From the NCBI GenBank assembly GCA_003669055.1, contig RAYB01000040.1:1-44349 (forward strand): a stretch of 44,349 bases of DNA. The letters are read 5' to 3'. Position 1 is the stretch's first letter; every line of letters begins with the position of its first letter. This stretch comes from a bacterium 1XD21-70 (GTDB taxonomy: Bacteria > Bacillota > Clostridia > Lachnospirales > Lachnospiraceae). This document shows positions 33,488 to 44,349 of this stretch, one piece after another. The notes beneath the pieces were generated by a model. The model had not been told where the DNA came from. It worked only from the letters and a program-made list of their open reading frames with translations, and searched no databases. The position numbers were made by a program, and so were the translations under genes.

Positions 33488-34393
33488 ATGAAACGCAATA
33501 AAGGCATGATCATACTGTTTTTAACTCCGGCAGTACTGATGTTTTCTGTTATTTTTCTCTATCCCATCATCCGTACCATTGTTATGAGTTTCTTCAAGAT
33601 TGACGGAATCACCGACCCGGTAGCCAAATGGCAATTCACCGGCCTGTCCAATTTTATCCGGCTGGCCAATACCAGCCTGTTCCGTATTTCCATGTGGAAC
33701 CTTTTCAGGATCTGGCTGATCGGCGGCCTCATCGTCATGTCGCTGGCTCTGTTGTTTGCCGTGATCATCACCAGTGGCATCCGTTTCAAAAGCTTTTTCC
33801 GGGCAGTGATTTACCTGCCCAACATTGTCAGTGCAGTTGCCCTGGCTACCATGTGGCTGCAATATGTCTACAGTCCTAAGTTCGGGCTTTTAAAAACCGT
33901 GTTCACCAATCTGGGGCTTACCTCTTTAGCCAAAATTCAATGGCTGGACAATGACCACAAATTTGCTGCTCTTTTACTCGCTTACTGTTTTGGCATGGTG
34001 GGATACCACATGCTTATCTTTGCCAGCGGCATTGAGCGCATCAGTTCCGACTACTTTGAGGCCGCTACCTTAGACGGCGCCAATAAACTCAATCAGTTCC
34101 GCTATATCACCCTGCCTTTGTTAAAAGGCGTTTTCAAGACGAACATTACCATGTGGAGTGTCACCAGCGTAGGTTTCTTTGTCTGGTCTCAGCTGTTTTC
34201 CACCGTCACGGCGGATACCCAGACCATCACCCCCATGGTTTATATGTATATGCAGATTTTCGGTGCAGGCAACAGTATTACAGAGCGAAACTCGGGTCTG
34301 GGCGCTGCTATCGGCGTGCTCCTAAGCGTCTGTGTGGTGGCCGTTTTCTGGCTGTGCAACCACCTGCTGCGGGATGATGACCTGGAATTCTAA
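33488..34393 (+). CDS. Sugar ABC transporter permease, MalF/LacF type
   Basis: The product is 301 residues with about six transmembrane helices and the EAA loop YFEAATLDGANKLNQFRYITLPLL. The start is MKRNKGMI, with AAGGGGG 7-11 bases upstream; the frame from 33425 is dropped. It partners the next permease and the upstream lipoprotein. No ATPase gene is in the window, so a shared MsmK/UgpC-type ATPase is expected elsewhere. Confidence 0.94.
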   Translation: MKRNKGMIILFLTPAVLMFSVIFLYPIIRTIVMSFFKIDGITDPVAKWQFTGLSNFIRLANTSLFRISMWNLFRIWLIGGLIVMSLALLFAVIITSGIRFKSFFRAVIYLPNIVSAVALATMWLQYVYSPKFGLLKTVFTNLGLTSLAKIQWLDNDHKFAALLLAYCFGMVGYHMLIFASGIERISSDYFEAATLDGANKLNQFRYITLPLLKGVFKTNITMWSVTSVGFFVWSQLFSTVTADTQTITPMVYMYMQIFGAGNSITERNSGLGAAIGVLLSVCVVAVFWLCNHLLRDDDLEF

Positions 34394-34408
34394 AAGGAGG
34401 GGAAACTT

Positions 34409-35284
34409 ATGGCAAAAACAAAAAAATACCGGGAACCGGTCAATTGGAAACGGGAACTGCGCCTGGCACCGGGATATTTGATCCTGCTGCTCTGGATTTC
34501 CTTCACCTTCATCCTGTTAGGGTGGGTGCTGCTGGCCAGCTTCTCCACCACCAAGGAGATCTTTTCCAACAAGCTTCTGGCCTCAGGGCTTCATTTTGAA
34601 AACTATGTAAAAGCATGGATTAATTCTGATGTGGCCGGAATCTTCAGGAACTCTCTGATCTATTCCATTATCTCCTGTGTCCTTTTGATTCTCATCTGTG
34701 CCCCGGCGGCCTATGTCCTGGCTCGTTTTGTCTTTCCGGGCAACAAGATGATCCAGACCGGCTTCGTGTCTGCCATGGGCGTTCCGGTAGTCATGATCGT
34801 GCTGCCCCTTTTCGGGATCGTGGCCAACATGGGGATCTTAAACCATGTGATGAGCAATGCCCTTTTGCTGATCTTTTTATACATCGGCATCAACGTCCCT
34901 TACACCACCATCTTCCTCATGACCTTTTTCGGCAATTTGTCCCGGGCGTTTGAGGAAGCGGCGGCCATTGACGGATGCCCGCCCACCAAGACCTTCTGGC
35001 TGATCATGCTTCCCATGGCCCAGCCGGGGATCATCACCGTGACTATATTTAACTTTATCAATATCTGGAACGAGTATTTTATCTCCCTGATTTTCGCCAA
35101 CTCCGACAAACTGCGCCCCATCGCCGTGGGCCTGTATTCCATGATCAATTCCATGAAATACACCGGGGACTGGGCCGGCATGTTTGCGGCAGTGGTGATC
35201 GTATTCCTGCCCACCTTTATCCTGTATATTTTCCTTTCGGAAAAAATCATTGCAGGTGTCACTGGCGGTGGGGTGAAGGGATGA
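34409..35284 (+). CDS. Sugar ABC transporter permease, MalG/LacG type
   Basis: The product is 291 residues with six transmembrane helices and the EAA loop FEEAAAIDGCPPTKTFWLIMLPMAQPGI. The start follows AAAAGGAGGGG, 15 bases after the other permease stop. It is the last gene of the importer operon. No strong terminator was seen in the 69-base convergent gap to the DMT exporter. Confidence 0.94.
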   Translation: MAKTKKYREPVNWKRELRLAPGYLILLLWISFTFILLGWVLLASFSTTKEIFSNKLLASGLHFENYVKAWINSDVAGIFRNSLIYSIISCVLLILICAPAAYVLARFVFPGNKMIQTGFVSAMGVPVVMIVLPLFGIVANMGILNHVMSNALLLIFLYIGINVPYTTIFLMTFFGNLSRAFEEAAAIDGCPPTKTFWLIMLPMAQPGIITVTIFNFINIWNEYFISLIFANSDKLRPIAVGLYSMINSMKYTGDWAGMFAAVVIVFLPTFILYIFLSEKIIAGVTGGGVKG

Positions 35285-35353
35285 TAATCCAAACCTTTCA
35301 CCGGCCAGGCACCTCTCTTTGCGGGAGACCCGGCAAAACGGAGGAGGGCGCAC

Positions 35354-36226
35354 TCATTGCCCGCGGGAGTAAAAAACCACCCCGCCTATAATGATTGCCC
35401 CTCCAACCACCTGGGTCACTGCCGGTATTTCGCCGAAAAGCACAGCCGCAAAAGCTGCCGCCACCACAGGTTCGCACAGCTTCGAGGCAGAGACAAAGGC
35501 CGGCGAAAGGTATTTGAGGCACCAGCTAAAGATGCTATGCCCCAGGATCGTGGAAAAAACGGACAAAAGCAGCCCTACTGCCGCCGCACGAAGCCCATAC
35601 CCTGCCAGGGAATACCCCTGGGCAGCCGTCAGGGCTACCAGCGCGGCGGCAGAAAACAAATATACGATATAGGTATATGCTGTGGTTGAGAGCGTTGTCC
35701 GGGCAACCTGCCCTATGAGTGTATAGCAGGCGACAAAAACGGCTGCCAAAAGTGCCAGGATGTCCCCATACAAATGCCCTCCCCCTGTGCCCGAATCGGA
35801 ATAGGCAACCAGCAGGCTGCCGCCTAAGGTAACTGCAATAGCAATTACTGCCTTTACTGCCAGCTTTCCTTTCAAAAACAGGCAATAACCCAATGCCACC
35901 CATATAACTTCCGTACACACAATCGTGGTGGAACTGGCCACTGTGGTATGCTTTAGGGATTCAAACCAGGCAAAGAAGTGCAGAGCCAAAAAAATCCCGC
36001 TGCATCCGCACAGAGCCACGGCTTTCTTGCCCATCCCCAGTATTTCCCTGCGCCTCCCCTCATATCCCCACACTACCGGGGACATCAGAAGCACGGTCCA
36101 CAGCAGCCGGTAAGCAGCTGTCACTGCTGACGGTGCATAAGAATATCTTACCAAAATAGCTGACAGGGAAATCCCCATAACCCCTATGGCAACCATAATC
36201 ATCGGGTGCTGTTCAAAATATCTCAC
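35354..36226 (-). CDS. EamA/DMT-family transporter
   Basis: The product is 290 residues with ten predicted helices in two EamA repeats (ILVRYSYAPSAVTAAYRLLWTVLLMSP, and FSTILGHSIFSWCLKYLSPAFVSASKLCEPVVAA). The family exports metabolites or amino acids; the substrate here is unknown. It is convergent with the sugar importer operon. The genes on its other side are transcribed in the same direction but are far away. Confidence 0.9.
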   Translation of the reverse strand: MRYFEQHPMIMVAIGVMGISLSAILVRYSYAPSAVTAAYRLLWTVLLMSPVVWGYEGRRREILGMGKKAVALCGCSGIFLALHFFAWFESLKHTTVASSTTIVCTEVIWVALGYCLFLKGKLAVKAVIAIAVTLGGSLLVAYSDSGTGGGHLYGDILALLAAVFVACYTLIGQVARTTLSTTAYTYIVYLFSAAALVALTAAQGYSLAGYGLRAAAVGLLLSVFSTILGHSIFSWCLKYLSPAFVSASKLCEPVVAAAFAAVLFGEIPAVTQVVGGAIIIGGVVFYSRGQ

Positions 36227-36620
36227 AATTTTCCTCCTGCCAAGCAGCCCCGCCTCAGCATCCCTTTTGCTTCCATATACCTTTGCTCTGATAACATTCT
36301 GCTTATTCCCTTCTGTTTGCCAAATCCATTTTCTGGTTTTGATATTACCTCATTTTTACACAATCTGCAATATGTTTTATGTAAATTACACATTTTTACA
36401 AGTTTTTCTTGGTTATATACAGAATAATTTTGTAATATTTTTCTATATTCGCAATTTTGTACATATATTCACTTGGTATTATTTTATCCCCTTTCCGAAA
36501 GAGGCCTATGCCCTCCCGGCAGTGCCGGTAGAGGGGTACGGGATCATCAACCAATACGGCACGAAAATAATCTTTGGCCAGAGTTTTCCTGGCATGGCAG
36601 GCCATGGGGGTTTGCCTATG
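36227..36620. other. AT-rich intergenic region with a possible coding remnant
   Basis: Bases 36300-36480 are markedly AT-rich and hold no gene. From about 36490 to 36620 the composition returns to coding-like GC and an open plus frame reads EAYALPAVPVEGYGIINQYG. I do not recognise a family, and it has no start signal. It may be a gene remnant. Confidence 0.35.
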
Positions 36621-36661
36621 AAAAAACCAGGCAGCCTGAACCTCTTTGTCCAGGCTGCCTG
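36621..36661 (-). terminator. Terminator of the lacZ-GPH operon
   Basis: On the minus strand the stem AGGCAGCCTG/CAGGCTGCCT with a loop of about 11 bases is followed by GGTTTTTTC, just after the GPH transporter stop. Confidence 0.88.
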
Positions 36662-36666
36662 TTCCG

Positions 36667-38046
36667 TTAATGCTTTCCTTCCCTCTTCCTCTTCAGTTCC
36701 TCATTCGCCTTTTCCACATTCAGCCTGGTCAGGATCAGTGTGATCAGAAGGTTAAAAACCATTGGCAGCCACAGGTACATGATGTGGAGCATACGGATGC
36801 AGGAATCTGACTGCTCCGCCGCGCCCCCTACGTAGCCGCTGTATGCCAGCAGCCAGCCTGCGATCGCCGTACCGATCCCGCCTCCAAGCTTTGTCCCCAG
36901 GGAGGTACAGGAATACATGGTGCCGTCCACCCTCCTGCCGGTCTTCAAAAACGTATATTCCGAGCAGGTTGCGATCAGGGCGTTCATATCCCCTTGAAGG
37001 GGGCTCATCCCGATTGCCGCAACCGCGGTGCACAAAAGCATCAGCGGTACACTTCCCATATAACCGGCAATAACCACTCCCAGGCGCCCCACGGTCCCCA
37101 AGGTATAACCATACAGGTTCAGGCGGTACATCCCCTTCCATCTGGCTACCAGTGCCGGGGTAAACAAAAGCCCCACAATCATGGGAATGTTGATTGCCCA
37201 GGAAAACACCCCCAGAAGGTTGGCATTTTTCAGCACATAGGTCATAAAATAGATCCCCATGTTCAGGGTGGCCGAATAAATCTGCATCAGGATGTAGGAA
37301 GCACAGATCATCAGATAATACTTATTGCGGACCAGCAGCCCAAAGGCCTCTGCCAGGCGGTAGTTTTCCTCCGGCTCCTGCTTCCCCTGGCCTGCTTTTT
37401 CCTCGGTAAGTTCCTCAGGGGGCAATTCCTTTACCGACCACACGGACAGGGAATTGGAGACCACGCCGACAACGGCATAAATAATGGCAACCGTCCTCCA
37501 GGCACTTGCGCCGCCGCCAAAGTAAGCCACACACCCAACGGTGATGGTCTGGATCAGCATGCTGGTGCCAAAAGCAAACATAAAACGGATGGAGCCCATC
37601 TGGACACGCTCATGGTTATTCTTGGTGACAAGGGCAGTCAGCGCAGAGTAGGCAATATTATTGGCCGTATAAAAACCCGCATTCAGCAGCGTATAGGCAA
37701 TGAAAAACCATGCATACTGGGCAAATTCACTGATACCGGCAGGAATCAAAAAGATAGCCACCAGGCAAAGGGCACACCCAAAATACCCATAAAACATCCA
37801 CGGACGGGCTTTCCCCATCCTGCTGTGGGTCTTGTCAATCATGGAGCCAAAGAAAATGTCACTGACTCCGTCAAAGAGTTTGGAGACCGCAATCAGGCTT
37901 CCCACAATCCCTGCATTCAGGCCAACCGTGTCCGTCAGAAAAATCATCACAAAGGCAGACAAAAGCGCATAAACCACATTACCGGCAATGTCGCCGGAGC
38001 CATAGCCAACCTTGTTGTACCATTTTAAATACGTTCTTTCTTTCAT
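36667..38046 (-). CDS. GPH-family sugar:cation symporter (MelB-like)
   Basis: The product is 459 residues with twelve predicted helices. It has the GPH features GYGSGDIAGNVVYALLSAFVMIFLTD at the start, DGVSDIFFGSMIDKTHSRMGKARPW (conserved loop 2-3) and GTKLGGGIGTAIAGW late in the protein. It imports a galactoside or similar glycoside with Na+ or H+. It lies 45 bases downstream of the beta-galactosidase gene, so uptake and hydrolysis are co-expressed. GGAATGGG precedes the ATG. Confidence 0.93.
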   Translation of the reverse strand: MKERTYLKWYNKVGYGSGDIAGNVVYALLSAFVMIFLTDTVGLNAGIVGSLIAVSKLFDGVSDIFFGSMIDKTHSRMGKARPWMFYGYFGCALCLVAIFLIPAGISEFAQYAWFFIAYTLLNAGFYTANNIAYSALTALVTKNNHERVQMGSIRFMFAFGTSMLIQTITVGCVAYFGGGASAWRTVAIIYAVVGVVSNSLSVWSVKELPPEELTEEKAGQGKQEPEENYRLAEAFGLLVRNKYYLMICASYILMQIYSATLNMGIYFMTYVLKNANLLGVFSWAINIPMIVGLLFTPALVARWKGMYRLNLYGYTLGTVGRLGVVIAGYMGSVPLMLLCTAVAAIGMSPLQGDMNALIATCSEYTFLKTGRRVDGTMYSCTSLGTKLGGGIGTAIAGWLLAYSGYVGGAAEQSDSCIRMLHIMYLWLPMVFNLLITLILTRLNVEKANEELKRKREGKH

Positions 38047-38091
38047 ATTTTCCCATTCCTTTCCAGGCCATAAACCAGCCCACCTATCCTC

Positions 38092-41349
<3,258 letters not shown>

Positions 41350-41494
41350 CTATCTATATTCACGAGTCCCCGCCCTGGCCTTTCTGTTTTTCCTTGTGCA
41401 TTATGACAGGCACTTTCGTTTCATTTTCACAAAGCCCCAAAAGGCTAAGGCTTATAAATCCCGAAACACCCAAATCCGCAAGGAGGTATATTTT

Positions 41495-42358
41495 ATGTAC
41501 GTAGACAACGCCTACTGGCACAATACCCATCTGGATTTCAAAGACAAAAAACACCCCCTGTTTGTAGGAAGCGCCGGTGTCTACCAGTTATTTACCAGAC
41601 CCCGGCTTCCCACCCACCGCCCCAGGGGGCGCCTTGACTATCAATTGCTTTATATCGCCTCCGGCAAGGCGCATTTCTACTTTCACGGCAAGGAAGAAAT
41701 CGTCACCGCCGGGAATATGGTGCTTTACCGCCCAAAAGAGGAGCAGCGGTACTACTACTATGGGGTTGACCATACGGAAGTCTACTGGGTTCATTTTACG
41801 GGGAATAATGTAAAGAATATCTTAAGAAAATATCGGGTTCCGGACAACGCACATGTGATCCATACCGGAACCTCGTTGGATTATAAAAAAATTTACCTGC
41901 ACATGATCCAGGAGTTAAAGCTTACCAAGCCCCATTACGAAGAAGTTCTTGTCCATTACCTGGAATTGCTGCTCGTCCTAATCAGCCGCCTCCAGGAAAA
42001 AAAGCCCAAAAGCAAAACGGTTTTTCTCATCGACGAAATGGACTTGGCCGTTTCCCATTTCCATTCCCATTATAACCATCCCATGAACATCGAGGAGTAC
42101 GCCAAAAGCCGCGGCATGAGCGTCAGCTGGTTTATCCGGAATTTCAAGGATTATACCGGATCAACCCCCACACAGTACCTGCTCTCCCTCCGGATCTCCA
42201 ATGCCCAGAGCCTGCTGGAATCCACCTCCTACAATGTCACGGAGATCGCTGAAATCGTTGGTTACCAAAACCCGCTATACTTCAGCCGCCTGTTTAAAAA
42301 ACAATGCGGGGTCTCTCCTACCGAGTTCAGGAAACAGATGAAAGACGCAGATCTATGA
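41495..42358 (+). CDS. AraC-family regulator divergent from lacZ
   Basis: The product is 287 residues. The N-terminal AraC cupin (RGRLDYQLLYIASGKAHFYFHGKEEIVTAGNMVLYRP) is followed by a C-terminal double HTH (NIEEYAKSRGMSVSWFIRNFKDYTGSTPTQYLLSLRI and YNVTEIAEIVGYQNPLYFSRLFKKQCGVSPTEFRKQ). The start at 41495 has AAGGAGG 8 bases upstream; the much longer frame is dropped because it crosses the promoters. It is the likely activator of lacZ and the GPH gene. Confidence 0.93.
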   Translation: MYVDNAYWHNTHLDFKDKKHPLFVGSAGVYQLFTRPRLPTHRPRGRLDYQLLYIASGKAHFYFHGKEEIVTAGNMVLYRPKEEQRYYYYGVDHTEVYWVHFTGNNVKNILRKYRVPDNAHVIHTGTSLDYKKIYLHMIQELKLTKPHYEEVLVHYLELLLVLISRLQEKKPKSKTVFLIDEMDLAVSHFHSHYNHPMNIEEYAKSRGMSVSWFIRNFKDYTGSTPTQYLLSLRISNAQSLLESTSYNVTEIAEIVGYQNPLYFSRLFKKQCGVSPTEFRKQMKDADL

Positions 42359-42370
42359 CCGCCTTACCGC

Positions 42371-42613
42371 ATGTTTTCTCTTATTATCGGACGTATTTGG
42401 AGCAGCCTCTTCTTGCTTTCCTCAAAGAAGCGGCCTATAATAACGATAGAGCCAAGCACCGGCGCAGAGGATTTGGAACAGGTTCCCCAGATCAAGGCAG
42501 AACTGAGACGGATCCGGGAGGACTTTGACTTCGTCTCCTCCCGCATTACTTGGGAGCAGGTGGCAAACCGCGTGAAGGAATACCAGGGACTGGATCTTTT
42601 GAAAGAAGTATAA
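42371..42613 (+). pseudogene. Short unidentified ORF or remnant downstream of AraC
   Basis: This 80-codon frame has an unlikely N-terminus but a coding-like end: AEDLEQVPQIKAELRRIRED and then SRITWEQVANRVKEYQGL. That end weakly recalls glycosyltransferase C-termini; this is uncertain. There is no ribosome site before its ATG. It begins 12 bases after the AraC stop and is followed by a hairpin terminator, so it may be a truncated gene or an AraC-operon small ORF. Confidence 0.35.
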
Positions 42614-42654
42614 TGGGGCAAAACCAAGAACCGTTTTCCAGCACATAGCCTTGG

Positions 42655-42688
42655 ACGGGCAACAGGTTTTCACGCTTCTGTTGCCCGT
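42655..42688 (+). terminator. Hairpin terminator before the mobile element
   Basis: ACGGGCAACAG-N12-CTGTTGCCCGT is a perfect 11-bp stem followed by TTCC. It may mark the end of the sugar island. Bases 42690-42800 show no gene. Confidence 0.65.
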
Positions 42689-42810
42689 TTCCTGAATTGG
42701 GCTGTACAGACGGAATGATTGTATCGCCTGCTGAAATAACTTTTGGCCGCCCACTATCCATATGCTGTGCCCCCCTGCTTTCCTTCCAGTTTCCCGAAAA
42801 AGCCTGTGGT

Positions 42811-42962
42811 TATACCGAAACTTATATTATACCGAGGTTTGTGCAACAGTCTCGTTCTTTCAATGGTTTTCCCAAAATAATTCGGTATAATATTTCTGTT
42901 AGACTTCGATGTTCTTCTCATTCGTCCGTTTGACAGGCAACAAGATTCGGTATAATACTTCT
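42811..42962. repeat. Four copies of a TCGGTATAA element near the recombinase gene
   Basis: Two copies point left: TATACCGAA (42811-42819) and TATTATACCGA (42825-42835). Two point right: TTCGGTATAATATTTCT (42881-42897) and TTCGGTATAATACTTCT (42946-42962), 17 bases with one mismatch and 65 bases apart. The inverted arrangement beside a tyrosine recombinase suggests recombinase binding or element-end repeats. The copies are not coding. Confidence 0.8.
42930..42956 (+). promoter_or_regulatory. Recombinase promoter overlapping a repeat copy
   Basis: TTGACA (42930-42935) and TATAAT (42951-42956) are both perfect, but with a short 15-base spacer. The -10 box lies inside the last repeat copy, so a protein bound there would occlude the promoter. 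Confidence 0.7.
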
Positions 42963-42974
42963 CGCGTAAAAACG

Positions 42975-43036
42975 ATGCCTCCATGATAATAGATAGGGCA
43001 GACAAAACAATGTCTGACTATTATCAAAGGAGGCAT
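42975..43036 (+). promoter_or_regulatory. Leader hairpin that pairs with the recombinase ribosome binding site
   Basis: ATGCCTCC (42975-42982) pairs with GGAGGCAT (43029-43036), TGATAATAG with CTATTATCA (42984-42992 and 43018-43026), and CAGAC with GTCTG, around an AAAACAAT loop. The GGAGG is the Shine-Dalgarno of the recombinase, so the stem would mask it. Confidence 0.8.
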
Positions 43037-43043
43037 TTTGGCT

Positions 43044-44308
43044 ATGGAACAAAACACAGTCACTATCAACCAACTGATCGCACAGATGCTGGATGAAATG
43101 AAACGCATCGGCTACAGCGATACCACGATCTGGAGATATTACCAGCCTGCTATGGGGCAGTTCCGGAAATACTACGAACAGACCGGACGGGCAGAGTATA
43201 GCCCGGATACCACGGATGAGTATGTCAACCTGCACAGGGAAAGGTACGAACGCGGCGAGATCACCTACCAGTCCTTCAAGAAGAGGCGGTATGTCGGCCG
43301 CAGGATGAACGAGTTTTTCCTGACAGGGGAGATCCGGCATATATCAGACAAAAAAGGGACTTCTTTTATACTGTCCGTCGTAAATGAGGGCATCGTTGAC
43401 CAGTTCCTCTGTTCGAGGTCATGTGGGGACAAAGCGAGATACGATGCCGGATGGACCGTGAGGAAATACCTCCAGCACATGGAAAGACACGGCCACGCCA
43501 CGCTTTCTGACGTGACACATGATGAGGTCCGGGAGTTTATCTTAAAGACCGCAGCCAGCGTGAAGACATCGGGCCTGCACAATGTCCTGCTCTACCTTAA
43601 GCATTTCCATATCTTCCTGAAAGGTTCCGGGATACCGACCCGGACTGCGTGGAACTGTTCTCATACAAGGTATACAGGGGGATGCCCATCCAGAGTTATG
43701 TGACCGATGAGGAACTGGGGCTTATCCTTGGCGTGATCGACACAGATACCGAAACAGGGAAGCGGAACCGCGCTATTATCCTTGTAGGCGCGACCACAGG
43801 CCTGCGTGCCATTGATATCATCCGCATGAAGCTGGCGGACATCGACTGGAGGAAGGGAGAGATAAATGTCGTCCAGAACAAGACAAACCTGACAACACAC
43901 GTCCCCCTTATGAAAGAGACCGGCAAAGCGCTTCGGGATTACATTCTGAACGCCAGGCCGAAAGGGACCGGCTATGAGGAAGTGTTCCTGCGTGTTTCAG
44001 CCCCAAAGACGAATATCCAGGACACGACCTGCATCGGCTGCATGTTCCGTTCTTATCAGGAAAAAGCCGGGATACGCAGGCAGCCCTTTGACGGGAAGGG
44101 GTTCCATGGCCTGCGCAGGAGGCTGGCAAAGAAACTGCTTGTTTCCGGGTCGCCGCTCACCACAGTGTCGCAGATACTTGGACATGAGGATCTCGAGTCA
44201 GCCCGCCAGTACCTTTCCCTTGATACGGATGATCTCCGGGAGTGTGCGCTTGATTTCAGCGGGATCCCCCTTGAAAGACCAACTATTAAAAGTCAAGTAG
44301 ATAATTGA
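43044..44308 (+). pseudogene. Tyrosine recombinase (integrase) with one-base frameshift
   Basis: The gene is split between two frames. The first (43044-43703) has the N-terminal SAM-like core-binding part (IGYSDTTIWRYYQPAMGQF ... RKYLQHMERHG). The second (open across 43632-44308) has the catalytic domain, with Arg in ATTGLRAIDI, Lys in VQNKTNL, HxxR in GFHGLRRRL, His in ILGHEDLESA and Tyr in ARQYLSLD, so all active residues are present. Restoring one G in the GGG at 43629-43631 would join them as GSGDTDPDCVELFSYK. This is an inactivated gene, a sequencing error, or less likely programmed shifting. The start is ATG 43044, with a TTG alternative at 43038. Only 41 bases follow in the window. Confidence 0.85.
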
Positions 44309-44349
44309 AAAAATCAAAAGAAATTATCATAGGAAAAAAGAGTACAACA

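Noticed and set aside
36994-38028. 344-codon plus frame over the GPH symporter
   Set aside because: It is His- and Gln-rich low-complexity antisense of a clear membrane protein gene.
42697-42933. 78-codon frame upstream of the recombinase
   Set aside because: It crosses the repeat array and promoter, has no ribosome site and no recognisable domain.
43620-43640. Programmed -1 ribosomal frameshifting in the recombinase
   Set aside because: No X-XXY-YYZ slippery heptamer with a downstream stem is visible, so a simple indel is preferred.

Overview
The window looks like a chromosomal segment of a gut Firmicute, most likely of the family Lachnospiraceae (Clostridium symbiosum / Enterocloster-like). 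The reasons are moderately high GC, strong GGAGG ribosome binding sites, a pyruvate phosphate dikinase whose catalytic His falls at residue 455 as in the C. symbiosum enzyme, a DinR-type LexA box, and paired galacto-N-biose phosphorylase and GPH/LacZ sugar loci. Species cannot be fixed from sequence reading alone. No rRNA, tRNA or CRISPR array was seen.

Layout. 1-1.1 kb: a PIN-domain protein and a 60-residue partner (possible toxin-antitoxin pair). 1.2-3.85 kb: ppdK. 4.2-7.4 kb: a TPP riboswitch with its terminator, then a thiamine/pyrimidine-precursor ABC transporter operon (MTH1187-type binding protein, permease, lipoprotein, ATPase). 7.5-8.2 kb: a cyclase/formamidase-family hydrolase. 8.5-10.6 kb: a chemoreceptor. 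10.5-12.8 kb: a macrodomain (zinc type) plus class-M-like sirtuin operon, divergent from an HxlR regulator. 12.9-15.0 kb: a LexA-controlled Y-family polymerase plus YolD-like partner. 15.0-19.0 kb: a DUF401 permease divergent from citXG-citC, with no citrate lyase subunits. 19.0-20.9 kb: a secreted acidic Cys/Asp-loop protein, an ECF sigma factor and an RsgI-like anti-sigma factor. 21.1-21.9 kb: a doubly deleted MATE pseudogene. 22.1-22.9 kb: a DUF134-NifX/NifB fusion. 23.0-25.4 kb: a WYL regulator and YciI-like protein, then an AraC-ClpP pair.

26-42.4 kb is a carbohydrate island. It holds a nucleotidyltransferase plus N-acetylhexosamine kinase, an AraC regulator, a GH112 phosphorylase, and an ABC sugar importer without its ATPase. 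After a DMT exporter come a GPH symporter, a GH2 beta-galactosidase and a second AraC regulator. Together these fit import of galacto-N-biose/lacto-N-biose-type disaccharides from mucin or milk glycans, phosphorolysis to Gal-1-P and free HexNAc, and kinase capture of the HexNAc. The beta-galactosidase unit is a separately regulated hydrolytic route.

42.4-44.35 kb: the left end of what looks like a mobile element. It has four copies of a TCGGTATAA repeat, a promoter embedded in one copy, a hairpin that would bury the ribosome binding site, and a tyrosine recombinase interrupted by a one-base frameshift. The most unusual signals are this regulated-looking recombinase leader, the macrodomain/sirtuin module, the secreted Asp/Cys-loop protein with its sigma/anti-sigma pair, and the 21-bp-spaced AraC-type half-sites at the sugar importer promoter.
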